From the NCBI RefSeq assembly GCF_001696605.3, contig NZ_CP031716.1, positions 558,001 through 622,000 of the forward strand: DNA of 64,000 nt. Direction: 5' to 3'. This stretch comes from Acinetobacter wuhouensis. Lineage in GTDB: Bacteria > Pseudomonadota > Gammaproteobacteria > Pseudomonadales > Moraxellaceae. This document shows positions 48,728 through 56,629 of this stretch, piece by piece. Positions within the stretch are counted from its first letter, which is position 1; every line of letters begins with the position of its first letter. Both the position numbers and the translations under genes were made by a program. Below the pieces are notes generated by a model. It had not been told where the DNA came from. It was given only the letters and a program-made list of their open reading frames with translations, and ran no database searches.

Positions 48728-49543
48728 GTGCAGTTTTCAAAAAAAGTAATGACCGTACTTTGTGTAAGCAGTTTGGCTTTGGTTGCCTGTGATTCAAAAA
48801 AAGAGCAGGATAAAAATGATCAAGGTGTTTTACAGTCAGAAAAAGAAAATGCCGATATTCTGCCTTATTTAAATATTCAAGAAGCTCAAGCCGACTATGC
48901 TTTACCATTCTGTGAAAAGAAAAACTGTATTGAAATTGATATTCAAACCATCAAAACACAAGATACGTGGTTAAACCAATGGATTGCCAATAATCAATCG
49001 CATGTGATTCAAGCACAGATTGACTCTAAGCAAAATATGACCTTGCAACAAGCGATCAATGCATTCGTGAAAAAATCAGATGCTTGGCAAGAGGAATTTC
49101 CAAAAAATAAAGCTTTTGAGTTACATATGCAAACGCGAATGGCTTCTCAGCGTAACCAGTATGTATTGCTTCAAGTATCTATCAATACATTACAAGCTGA
49201 TGTCACTATAAAAGAGCGACAGTACTTTTTTGTGGCTGATCGAAAGCTCAAGAAAGGTTTAAGTATTTTAGATGTGATTTCACCGAATCAACAAAATCAG
49301 CTCAATACTTGGGTACAAGAAAAGTATGCTGAATGGTTGGCAAAACAAGATACAGATGTGAAAAAACATGCGCCTAAAAAACTCTATTGGGGACAAGCAG
49401 ATTGGTTTTTTGATGGTGAAGGTGTGGGATTACATTATCGTGCCAATGAAATTGTAGAAGATGCAACTCAGTTGGATATTTATCTCAGTAAAGAACAAAC
49501 ACAGAAAATTTTAAAGCCAGAAGTCTTTCAAAAAATGTTCTAA
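48728..49543 (+). CDS. RsiV-like (DUF3298-type) lipoprotein, copy 1
   Basis: This is a predicted outer-membrane or periplasmic lipoprotein of unknown function. I choose GTG 48728 because AAGGGA lies 8 bases upstream and the result is a normal signal peptide ending in lipobox LVAC. It has 271 residues. It matches the next gene's layout (acidic linker, EIDIQTIKTQDTWLNQW block, and a C-terminal domain with LKKGLSILDVISPNQQNQL and a YWGQADWFFDGEGVGLHY block), so the two are tandem paralogues of the DUF3298/RsiV-like group. This copy has lost the GGAHG motif. Their role in sensing is inference. Confidence 0.68.
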   Translation: MQFSKKVMTVLCVSSLALVACDSKKEQDKNDQGVLQSEKENADILPYLNIQEAQADYALPFCEKKNCIEIDIQTIKTQDTWLNQWIANNQSHVIQAQIDSKQNMTLQQAINAFVKKSDAWQEEFPKNKAFELHMQTRMASQRNQYVLLQVSINTLQADVTIKERQYFFVADRKLKKGLSILDVISPNQQNQLNTWVQEKYAEWLAKQDTDVKKHAPKKLYWGQADWFFDGEGVGLHYRANEIVEDATQLDIYLSKEQTQKILKPEVFQKMF

Positions 49544-49688
49544 AAATGACAGAAATGTGTTTGATATAGTTTGACTTTATGTAGCAAAAAAATGCCAATT
49601 AGATACAAATATTGATTGAGCATTTTAATAGAGAAGCATAGTCTAGTCTTAGATGGTAACTCAGAAACAAAGTGGATAGGTTGGTTAA

Positions 49689-50657
49689 ATGTTGAATCAA
49701 AAAAGCACAATAGCACTTTCTATATTGGTGATCACTTTAGGGTTAACGGCTTGTCATAAACCTGATTCAAAGAAAGCAGATCCATCTATAGATCAAACAG
49801 CTGCATCACAAGTTCCTGATACATCATTGCAGTTACAAGGCGATACTGAAAAGTTAAAACTAGATACGCCTGAATGTGATGGGAAAAGTTGTCCAGAATT
49901 TTCAGTGGAGCGTCTGAAAACCAATCAAACTTTTGTTGATGAAATCATTGATCAAGCCATTCTTAAAAATTTAGATCAAATATTGGATATCGCTCAGTTG
50001 AGTAAAAATAAGAAAGTATCTGATCAGCAATCATCAACAGCGCAAACAGCAGCCAGTGAAATTCAAGAAAATAGTAATAAAACACCTGCACAACAATTAC
50101 AAGAAAAAGTACAACCTTATGCCAATTCTTTTTTAGAGTTAGATAAAGAATTGAAAACACTAGGAGCAAGTAGTCAGATTAATGTGATGGTCAGCCCTAA
50201 AATATTAAATGCAGAAAAACCTTTAGCCACAGTAGTTCTCAATACCAGTAGCTATTTAGGCGGTGCACATGGTTCGTCTGTGCAACGTTATTATAACTTT
50301 GATTTAGTGACCAGAAAACAAGTTACATTGACACAAATTATTGAAAATAATCAAAAAGCTAAATTGGAACAGTTGGCGTATCAGGCATTTAAAACTTGGG
50401 TCGCTGATTCTAAACTCGCAGATAATATTGCAGAGTATGAGCAAGTGTGGAAATTTAAACTGTCTGATAATTTCTATTTAGGCAAACAGGGGCTGATTTT
50501 ACAATATGGTGAATATGAGATAGGACCTTATGTGGTTGGTTTACCGCGTTTGACGATTCCGTATGATCAGTTAAAAGGTGTCTTGAAAACTCAATATTTT
50601 CCAGCCGAAATGCAAGTAGATCAACCAAGTGCATCTGCTCCAGTTGCACATAATTAA
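49689..50657 (+). CDS. RsiV-like (DUF3298) lipoprotein, copy 2
   Basis: This is a predicted lipoprotein of 322 residues with signal peptide and lipobox LTAC. The C-terminal half carries RsiV/DUF3298-type features: SYLGGAHGSS near residue 195, the RKQVTLTQII helix, and YGEYEIGPYVVGLPRLTIPY near the end. In Bacillus such a domain occurs on an anti-sigma factor that binds lysozyme, but this protein has no transmembrane anti-sigma helix and is a lipoprotein, so a related binding role in the envelope is only inferred. It is the second of two tandem homologues. Confidence 0.72.
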   Translation: MLNQKSTIALSILVITLGLTACHKPDSKKADPSIDQTAASQVPDTSLQLQGDTEKLKLDTPECDGKSCPEFSVERLKTNQTFVDEIIDQAILKNLDQILDIAQLSKNKKVSDQQSSTAQTAASEIQENSNKTPAQQLQEKVQPYANSFLELDKELKTLGASSQINVMVSPKILNAEKPLATVVLNTSSYLGGAHGSSVQRYYNFDLVTRKQVTLTQIIENNQKAKLEQLAYQAFKTWVADSKLADNIAEYEQVWKFKLSDNFYLGKQGLILQYGEYEIGPYVVGLPRLTIPYDQLKGVLKTQYFPAEMQVDQPSASAPVAHN

Positions 50658-50668
50658 ACGAAATTATA

Positions 50669-51499
50669 ATGACCTTGTCTTTGTTTGATACGCATACTCA
50701 TTTTGATGTCTCTGATTTTGATCAAGACAGAGAGTTGCTTGCGTATCAAGCCAAAGCAGTCGGTGTTGAGCATTTGGTGTTAATTGGCTTCCTACAAGAA
50801 CGCTTTCAAGATTTAGTTCAGACTCATCATTTTCTGAATCAACTCAACAATGCACCACGAAGCCATCTTGCACCTGGTCTACATCCTTTTTATATTGAAC
50901 AACATGATCAGAGTCATTTAGATGATTTAGAGCATATTTTAAAAACAGAACGATGCTGTGCAGTCGGTGAAATTGGATTAGATACTTTTTTAACACAACA
51001 CAAACAAGCCGAGTTATTTCAAAAACAGCAAGATTTTTTTTCGGCTCAAATTGAGTTAGCACAGCAGTTTAACCTCCCCATTCTTTTACATATTCGAAAG
51101 TCACATGCAGATGTATTAGCCATGCTTAAGAAGCAACAATTTAAAAATGGTGGTATTGCACATGCCTTTAGTGGGGGAATTGAAGAAGCGAAAGCGTTTA
51201 TTAAACTCGGTTTTAAAATAGGGGTGACAGGACAAATTACCAACCCCAATGCAAAAAAGTTAATCGGTGTGGTTCAAGCTATTGGAGTAGAGCATTTGGT
51301 TTTGGAAACGGATTGTCCTGATATGACACCGCTGTGTTGTCAGACTTCACATGAACATCGAACTCGTAATACCCCAGTAAATTTGCCTTATGTATTACAA
51401 GGTTTGGCAGCATGTTTACAGCTTGATGAATCACAATTGGCAGATCAACTCTGGAAAAATACACTGGATGTGTCGAATGAGTCATTATTGAGAGAGTAA
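50669..51499 (+). CDS. TatD-family metal-dependent hydrolase/DNase
   Basis: TatD-fold enzymes are metal-dependent deoxyribonucleases; this copy resembles the YjjV-type branch. The 276-residue product has the metal motif FDTHTHFD at the N-terminus, VGEIGLD, the LHIRKSHADV block, HAFSGG and LETDCPDM. The last four residues of the barrel line up with the standard TIM-barrel metal sites. It starts 11 bp after the RsiV-like lipoprotein, so it may be co-transcribed. Confidence 0.85.
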   Translation: MTLSLFDTHTHFDVSDFDQDRELLAYQAKAVGVEHLVLIGFLQERFQDLVQTHHFLNQLNNAPRSHLAPGLHPFYIEQHDQSHLDDLEHILKTERCCAVGEIGLDTFLTQHKQAELFQKQQDFFSAQIELAQQFNLPILLHIRKSHADVLAMLKKQQFKNGGIAHAFSGGIEEAKAFIKLGFKIGVTGQITNPNAKKLIGVVQAIGVEHLVLETDCPDMTPLCCQTSHEHRTRNTPVNLPYVLQGLAACLQLDESQLADQLWKNTLDVSNESLLRE

Positions 51500-51885
51500 T
51501 TTTTGTATGTTCGGGCTTAAAATGACCAGATAGGAAATGAATCGTGTCAAAATCTTATTTTTTATTGAAAAGTCACATAAATTGGCATAATTTATATCAA
51601 AGCATCTATTTTATTTGATCAATATGATTTTCAATGAGCAAATCCATGTTTGTTGAATGAGAGCAAAGTTAATGAGTTCTCCAAGCCCTGCATTATTGTG
51701 GGGCTTTTTTTATGCTATTATGAGGATTCAAGTGATGAATATGATTTAACCCAAGCGTAAACTCTAAAAGCAATAAAATATCTTTAGCTTTTAAAGCATG
51801 GAAATCAGCTTTGTGGATTCAATTTACATTTTTAGTGTCTATTTTTGATAAAATAGTTTGGATTTTTAGAATTTAGATTTAAACC
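51500..51885. other. Intergenic gap with terminator
   Basis: No protein gene is seen in this 386-bp gap. It holds a terminator at 51683-51711, about 180 bases after the TatD gene stop, which is unusually far away. A short RNA could start inside this gap. Confidence 0.5.
51683..51711 (+). terminator. Rho-independent terminator
   Basis: The stem AAGCCCTGCA/TGTGGGGCTT (two G-U pairs) with a TTAT loop is followed by six T residues. Confidence 0.8.
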
Positions 51886-52656
51886 ATGACTGAACTTCTC
51901 CACGATGATGAATATGACCGCCGTTTTGCAGGTGTAGCCAAAATTTATGGTGAAGAAGAATTTCAGCATTATGAAAAAAGTCATGTGATGGTGATTGGGA
52001 TTGGCGGTGTGGGTTCGTGGGCGGTTGAAGCGCTGGCGCGTACAGGTATTGGCGAGTTAACTTTGGTGGATATGGATTCGATTGCGGCATCGAATATCAA
52101 CCGTCAATTGCCTGCAATGACATCGACTTTAGGTCAGGAAAAAATTGAAGTGATGGCTGAACGCTGTCGTTCGATTAACCCAAGAATTAAAATCAATTTA
52201 GTCGATGATTATCTCAGCGCTGAAAATATCAAAGAAATTTTGGCAGAAAAACCAGATATTATTTTAGATTGCATTGATGATGTAAAAGCCAAATTGGCGT
52301 TAATGTTGCATTGTCGTTTTAATAAAATTCCTTTGATTGTTTCTGGTGGGGCAGGTGGGAAATTAGATCCGCTTAAAATCCGTGTTGCAGATTTATCCAA
52401 AACTGAACAAGATCCGATGTTGGCAAAATTGCGTACACAATTACGTGGTATGGGAATTTGTAAAAAGCCGAAAGACAAGTTTGGTATTACCTGCGTCTAT
52501 TCGATTGATAATCCATTCTCTAGTGCTGATGTTTGTGCCAGTGCGGGCTTGCGTTGTGGTGGTTATGGTTCTGCTGTAGTGGTGACTTCAAGTTTTGCGA
52601 TGGTTGCTGTAGCGGAAGTGTTGAAAAGGCTGGATAAGATAAAAGTAAAGCCTTAG
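51886..52656 (+). CDS. tcdA: tRNA threonylcarbamoyladenosine dehydratase TcdA
   Basis: TcdA dehydrates t6A37 in tRNA to the cyclic form ct6A using ATP. The 256-residue E1-like product has the ATP-binding MVIGIGGVGSWAVEALARTG with the GxGGVG pattern near residue 36. LVDMDSIAASNINRQ, the IILDCIDDVKAKL block and VSGGAGGKLDP also appear. The length fits TcdA and not the longer ThiF/MoeB enzymes. No clear ribosome site precedes the ATG at 51886. Confidence 0.92.
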   Translation: MTELLHDDEYDRRFAGVAKIYGEEEFQHYEKSHVMVIGIGGVGSWAVEALARTGIGELTLVDMDSIAASNINRQLPAMTSTLGQEKIEVMAERCRSINPRIKINLVDDYLSAENIKEILAEKPDIILDCIDDVKAKLALMLHCRFNKIPLIVSGGAGGKLDPLKIRVADLSKTEQDPMLAKLRTQLRGMGICKKPKDKFGITCVYSIDNPFSSADVCASAGLRCGGYGSAVVVTSSFAMVAVAEVLKRLDKIKVKP

Positions 52657-52698
52657 ACTTTATTTTCAATATGTATAAATCATTTAATTAGAAAAAAT

Positions 52699-53634
52699 AT
52701 GAAGTTTAAAATATTAGTACAAATTTCAATACTCGCTTTAATGCCAATTTTTGTGTATGCAGATAACAAGAACTGGCAAAAGTTAGAATCAGAGGCTAAT
52801 CAAGGAAATGCTGATGCACAGGAGAAATTAGCTTTAAGATATATCAATGGTGATGATACTCCTAAAAACTTGGTGAAGGCATATGATTTATTAAAGAAAT
52901 CGGCGGAACAGGGTAATGCATATGGAAAAATCGGGTTAGGGAAATTGTATTTATATGGTCAAGGAGTTAAACAGGATTTTTCAGCATCAAGAAAATACTT
53001 CAAAGAGGCTTTTGATATTTTAAATAGTCAAATAACAGAAAACAAAGGAGAGGTCTATTATAGTCTTGCACAGCTTTATTTAAATGGAAATGGAGTAAAG
53101 CAAGATGATACTAAAGCTGAGCAATGGTTTAGAAAAGCAGCTGAAAGATATCGTGAAGAAACTAATAATAAAAATGATGATTCGATGATGCACCTAGGTA
53201 ATATGTATCTCAAAGGTTTAGGTGTCAAACAAGATACACAAAAAGCCTTATATTATTTTGAAATGGCAGCCCAAAATGGCAATGTGTTGGCTCAAATAAA
53301 GCTATCTTCGCTATACATGGACTTAGAACAATATCAATCTGCTATGAATTGGTTACTTCGAGCAGAAAAGCAAAATTCAACATATGCACAGTATTTAATA
53401 GGTACGTTATATGGATATGGATTAGGTGTTGAAAAAAATGAAGAATTAATGATTAGTTGGATAACAAAATCAGCAGAAAATGGGAATGAAAGAGCACAAA
53501 TAGAATTAGGACGGATTTATTCTGAAGGCTTGTTTGGCACTGAAAAAAGTACGTTACAAGCAAGAAAATACTATTCTTTAGCATCTAAACAAAATAATTT
53601 AGAGGCTAAAGAATTACTAGATCAACTGAAATAG
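52699..53634 (+). CDS. Secreted Sel1-repeat protein
   Basis: This is a predicted periplasmic or surface protein of 311 residues made of Sel1-like repeats. After a signal peptide (cleavage near FVYADN), about six repeats are seen, with blocks such as AQEKLALRYINGDDTPKN, LAQLYLNGNGVKQD and IGTLYGYGLGVEKN. The C-terminus also ends in a repeat. It could act in protein-protein contacts; the partner is unknown. Its similarity to the Sel1 protein at 7670 is general to the family only. Confidence 0.82.
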   Translation: MKFKILVQISILALMPIFVYADNKNWQKLESEANQGNADAQEKLALRYINGDDTPKNLVKAYDLLKKSAEQGNAYGKIGLGKLYLYGQGVKQDFSASRKYFKEAFDILNSQITENKGEVYYSLAQLYLNGNGVKQDDTKAEQWFRKAAERYREETNNKNDDSMMHLGNMYLKGLGVKQDTQKALYYFEMAAQNGNVLAQIKLSSLYMDLEQYQSAMNWLLRAEKQNSTYAQYLIGTLYGYGLGVEKNEELMISWITKSAENGNERAQIELGRIYSEGLFGTEKSTLQARKYYSLASKQNNLEAKELLDQLK

Positions 53635-53647
53635 ATAGTTTCTAGAT

Positions 53648-54667
53648 TCACTCAAATTCATGTTGTTTTATATAATCCTCAGTCCGTTTCATGGCTTCTT
53701 TAATATTCATGATAGCATTTTCAATGTCAGCAAAAGTTTTGGCATTGCCACCGCTTAAAGCCTGACGCCATTTGCGAGCGCCTGGAAGGTTTTGGAATAG
53801 ACCTAAAATATGACGGGTAATAATTGAAAGTGGCGCACCTTCTTCCATACGTTTTGCAATGTACGGAAGCATTTGATCGATAATTTCAAAACGATCAGGT
53901 AAGTCTAAATTCCACAACTGACCTAATTCAGCCAAAAGGTATGGATTATGATAAGCCTCACGACCAATCATCACGCCATCAACATGCTTTAAATGTTCCT
54001 GCGTTTCAGCAAAGGTTTTAATGCCGCCATTGATCTCAATCAATAAATTCGGACGTTCTTGCTTTAAACGATATACATCTTCATAACGCAAAGGTGGTAC
54101 ATCACGGTTTTCTTTTGGTGAAAGACCTTGGAGCAATGCAATACGAGCATGCACGATAAAATTATCACAACCTGTTTTTGCCACAGTATCAACGAAGTGC
54201 AACATTTCTTCATAGGACTGCATGTCATCAATACCGATACGATGTTTGACCGTAACAGGAATATCAACAGCATTACGCATTTCAGCAATACATTCTGCCA
54301 CCAAATCAGGTTCAGCCATTAAACATGCACCAATTTTATTATTCTGTACACGATCACTTGGGCAGCCCACATTTAAATTGACTTCATCATAGCCCCAGTC
54401 TTGCGCCATCTTAGTACAGGTTGCAAGATCTTTAGGATTTGAGCCACCCAACTGTAGAACGATTGGATGTTCTTCATTGTTATAGTCTAAGTGACGATTT
54501 GCACCACCATAGATGATTGCACCTGTAGTCACCATTTCGGTATACAGAATGACATTAGGATTGAACAAACGTGCAAAGAATCGGTAATCTTTGGTTGTCC
54601 AATCCATCATTGGGGCAACACTGATGCGAGGCTTAGATTTAATTTCAGTGGTATCTAGAGTCGTCAT
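53648..54667 (-). CDS. dusA: tRNA-dihydrouridine synthase A
   Basis: DusA reduces specific uridines in the D-loop of tRNA using FMN and NADPH. The 339-residue product has SVAPMMDWTTKDYRFFARLF at the N-terminus, the FMN-binding LQLGGSNP, the catalytic Cys102 in NVGCPSDRVQ, VKHRIGIDD and NGGIKTFAE plus VMIGREAYHNP. The length and the SVAPMMDWT start fit DusA more than DusB or DusC. It is monocistronic, convergent with the Sel1 gene. Confidence 0.94.
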   Translation of the reverse strand: MTTLDTTEIKSKPRISVAPMMDWTTKDYRFFARLFNPNVILYTEMVTTGAIIYGGANRHLDYNNEEHPIVLQLGGSNPKDLATCTKMAQDWGYDEVNLNVGCPSDRVQNNKIGACLMAEPDLVAECIAEMRNAVDIPVTVKHRIGIDDMQSYEEMLHFVDTVAKTGCDNFIVHARIALLQGLSPKENRDVPPLRYEDVYRLKQERPNLLIEINGGIKTFAETQEHLKHVDGVMIGREAYHNPYLLAELGQLWNLDLPDRFEIIDQMLPYIAKRMEEGAPLSIITRHILGLFQNLPGARKWRQALSGGNAKTFADIENAIMNIKEAMKRTEDYIKQHEFE

Positions 54668-54880
54668 AAAATTAAACCTTTAATCAAAGCCTTAAAACAG
54701 TTTTAAACGAAGAGAGGGAGAAAAAATAGGAGAAACTTCTCATGTAATCTATGCAAATATCAGCATAGATTTGAACAAAATTACATTATATAAATGCAGT
54801 ATTCAATGAGGTTTGCAATAGTAGCATAAAACTGAAAATCATTACATTTTGATCATTTATTGATATTTAAAATATAGGAC

Positions 54881-54911
54881 AATATCTTAAATGTTGAGTA
54901 TTTAAGATATT
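54881..54911 (-). terminator. AT-rich hairpin after the csu locus
   Basis: The perfect 12-bp stem AATATCTTAAAT/ATTTAAGATATT with a 7-nt loop lies about 27 bases after the last csu-type subunit stop. The T-run is poor, so termination is uncertain. Confidence 0.5.
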
Positions 54912-54937
54912 GTGAAATAATAAATTAAAACAATGGA

Positions 54938-55417
54938 TTAGTAACTTACAATCGCTGTAACTGTATCTGAATATGAGCCACTTGGAACATTAGTGTCTTG
55001 TTTAGCGACTTTCCCCCAAACTGGGATGTTTTGATTTGCTCCGATGCCCGTGTTGGTATAACTCTGGTTTGAATCAAAGCCCCAAACAATGCTTTGATTG
55101 GCATCTTGATAAAGAGTGTAAGGAATAACAGCACCAGATGTTGTTTGATTCAACATTTTACGATCACTTTTCAGGGCGATAGTATAAGGTGTTCCTTGCG
55201 TACAAGTAATATTTAAATTTCCTTGCGCTGAAAGAGTATCAGCAGAGCGATTGACTGTACCAAAATCGAGATTGGAAGCCCCTTGAGAAGAGATATTACA
55301 AGATTCTTTGATATGAACTTGTACTCTAAATTGTACTGAATTTTGGTTCCCCGCATAGATATATGCTGAAGCCCCGATCCCCGCGAGAGTGACAAATAAA
55401 AAAATAGGTAGTTTCAT
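54938..55417 (-). CDS. Spore coat protein U-type pilin subunit, distal gene of csu locus
   Basis: This is a 159-residue archaic chaperone-usher pilus subunit with a signal peptide (cleavage likely after YIYAGN). The SCPU domain is seen as HIKESCNISSQG, SNLDFGTVNRSAD, a second Cys in NITCTQGTPYTIAL, and the C-terminal strand SYSDTVTAIVSY. It resembles the major subunit more than CsuE. It is 189 bp after csuE with possible promoter room between, so it may be transcribed separately. No csuA/csuB-like genes precede it. It may be a minor subunit or an adaptor. Confidence 0.85.
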   Translation of the reverse strand: MKLPIFLFVTLAGIGASAYIYAGNQNSVQFRVQVHIKESCNISSQGASNLDFGTVNRSADTLSAQGNLNITCTQGTPYTIALKSDRKMLNQTTSGAVIPYTLYQDANQSIVWGFDSNQSYTNTGIGANQNIPVWGKVAKQDTNVPSGSYSDTVTAIVSY

Positions 55418-55606
55418 AAGATTTTATGTTTAAATTTCCAAAGTCATACGATGGGTTGAGCAAAGTAAGGCTTATTTATGTTTAGCCATGCTCTAAATAT
55501 AAGATATTTAAAGCGAAGGCTTGATTCAATTCTATGGTAGATTCCTATGATTATCAATCAACACGAAATCATAAAAATTAGTTGATCTGAAACATGATTA
55601 TTCCAC

Positions 55607-56629
55607 CTAATAGGTCAGGGTGACAGTAACAGTATCAAGATAATCACCAGCAGGTACAGTTTTGTTTTGAATTGGAATTTTGCCGTAGATTTTAATCTGT
55701 TGAGTGCCGTTGTTCCCAACATCTTGAGCAATACTTTTGGCATCCCAAATTTGACTTAAACTGGCATCCTTATACAGTGCATAAGCAATATAATCAGTAC
55801 CTTTGCGCATTCTTTTATTTGTCCCATCAAAGTTTAAACCATTGTCTAAACTGACTTTCCATGTCGTATTGATAGGGCAAGATAAAGAAATTGTGGTTGA
55901 GCTGGTTTTTTCTTGCAATAAATTGTCTGTTTGCCCAAAGTTTAAATCTGGAACTGATTGCAAATAACAACTATTTTCATAGTTTGCTGTAACCAATAAG
56001 TTATTGGTCGCTGTTTTATTTTGAGCAATAACATCTTGCGCAGATAGAACTTTATCTTCACTAGAGTTAGATAACAGCTTGAGTGGCATATTAAAGCTAG
56101 TATAACGTGTTGCTAGAACATTTTGCCCTGGATAAATAGAGCCATATAGCATAATGAATGTGTCTTTCTGATTTTCAGATGGACTCAAAGTCTGATTCAC
56201 ACAACGTAGAGAAGATGGGTTCGCTGTGGTGTCGATACGTTGCGTAAGTGCAGGATCATAAAACAAGTCATAGCTGAGATAAGAACTTGCGTTACCTGGA
56301 CCAGTATTTGAGGAAATACGTCTACGGTTATTGGCTAAAGAAGGGTCTCCTTCTGGAATATACAAGCACATGGTCAGATTCACAGTTTTTGTATGACCAT
56401 AGTGATTACATGTCACTTTGACTGAGGTGTTACTTCTACCTCCCGCAGTTGAAACTGTACCGAAATTAAGATCAGGTTGTGAAATCCAGCAAGAGGCTTT
56501 GTTATTTTCTGCAAGTGATTCCGTACTTAAAAACGATGCAGAAATCACCACGCTTAGGTATAAGCAGAGGGATACTAAGCTATAAGGTAGAAACTTAGAA
56601 GAAATACATGTCCTTATTTTTACAAACAT
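55607..56629 (-). CDS. csuE: CsuE-like two-domain tip adhesin
   Basis: CsuE caps the archaic pilus and contacts hydrophobic surfaces. The 340-residue product matches CsuE in size and in carrying two spore-coat-U-type domains. The first has CWISQPDLNFGTVST and CNHYGHTKTVNLTMCLYI; the second has CYLQSVPDLNFGQTDN, CPINTTWKVSL and the C-terminal SY..TVTLTY. It starts 10 bp inside the end of csuD, so the two genes are translationally coupled. The tip function is inferred from family and position. Confidence 0.9.
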   Translation of the reverse strand: MFVKIRTCISSKFLPYSLVSLCLYLSVVISASFLSTESLAENNKASCWISQPDLNFGTVSTAGGRSNTSVKVTCNHYGHTKTVNLTMCLYIPEGDPSLANNRRRISSNTGPGNASSYLSYDLFYDPALTQRIDTTANPSSLRCVNQTLSPSENQKDTFIMLYGSIYPGQNVLATRYTSFNMPLKLLSNSSEDKVLSAQDVIAQNKTATNNLLVTANYENSCYLQSVPDLNFGQTDNLLQEKTSSTTISLSCPINTTWKVSLDNGLNFDGTNKRMRKGTDYIAYALYKDASLSQIWDAKSIAQDVGNNGTQQIKIYGKIPIQNKTVPAGDYLDTVTVTLTY

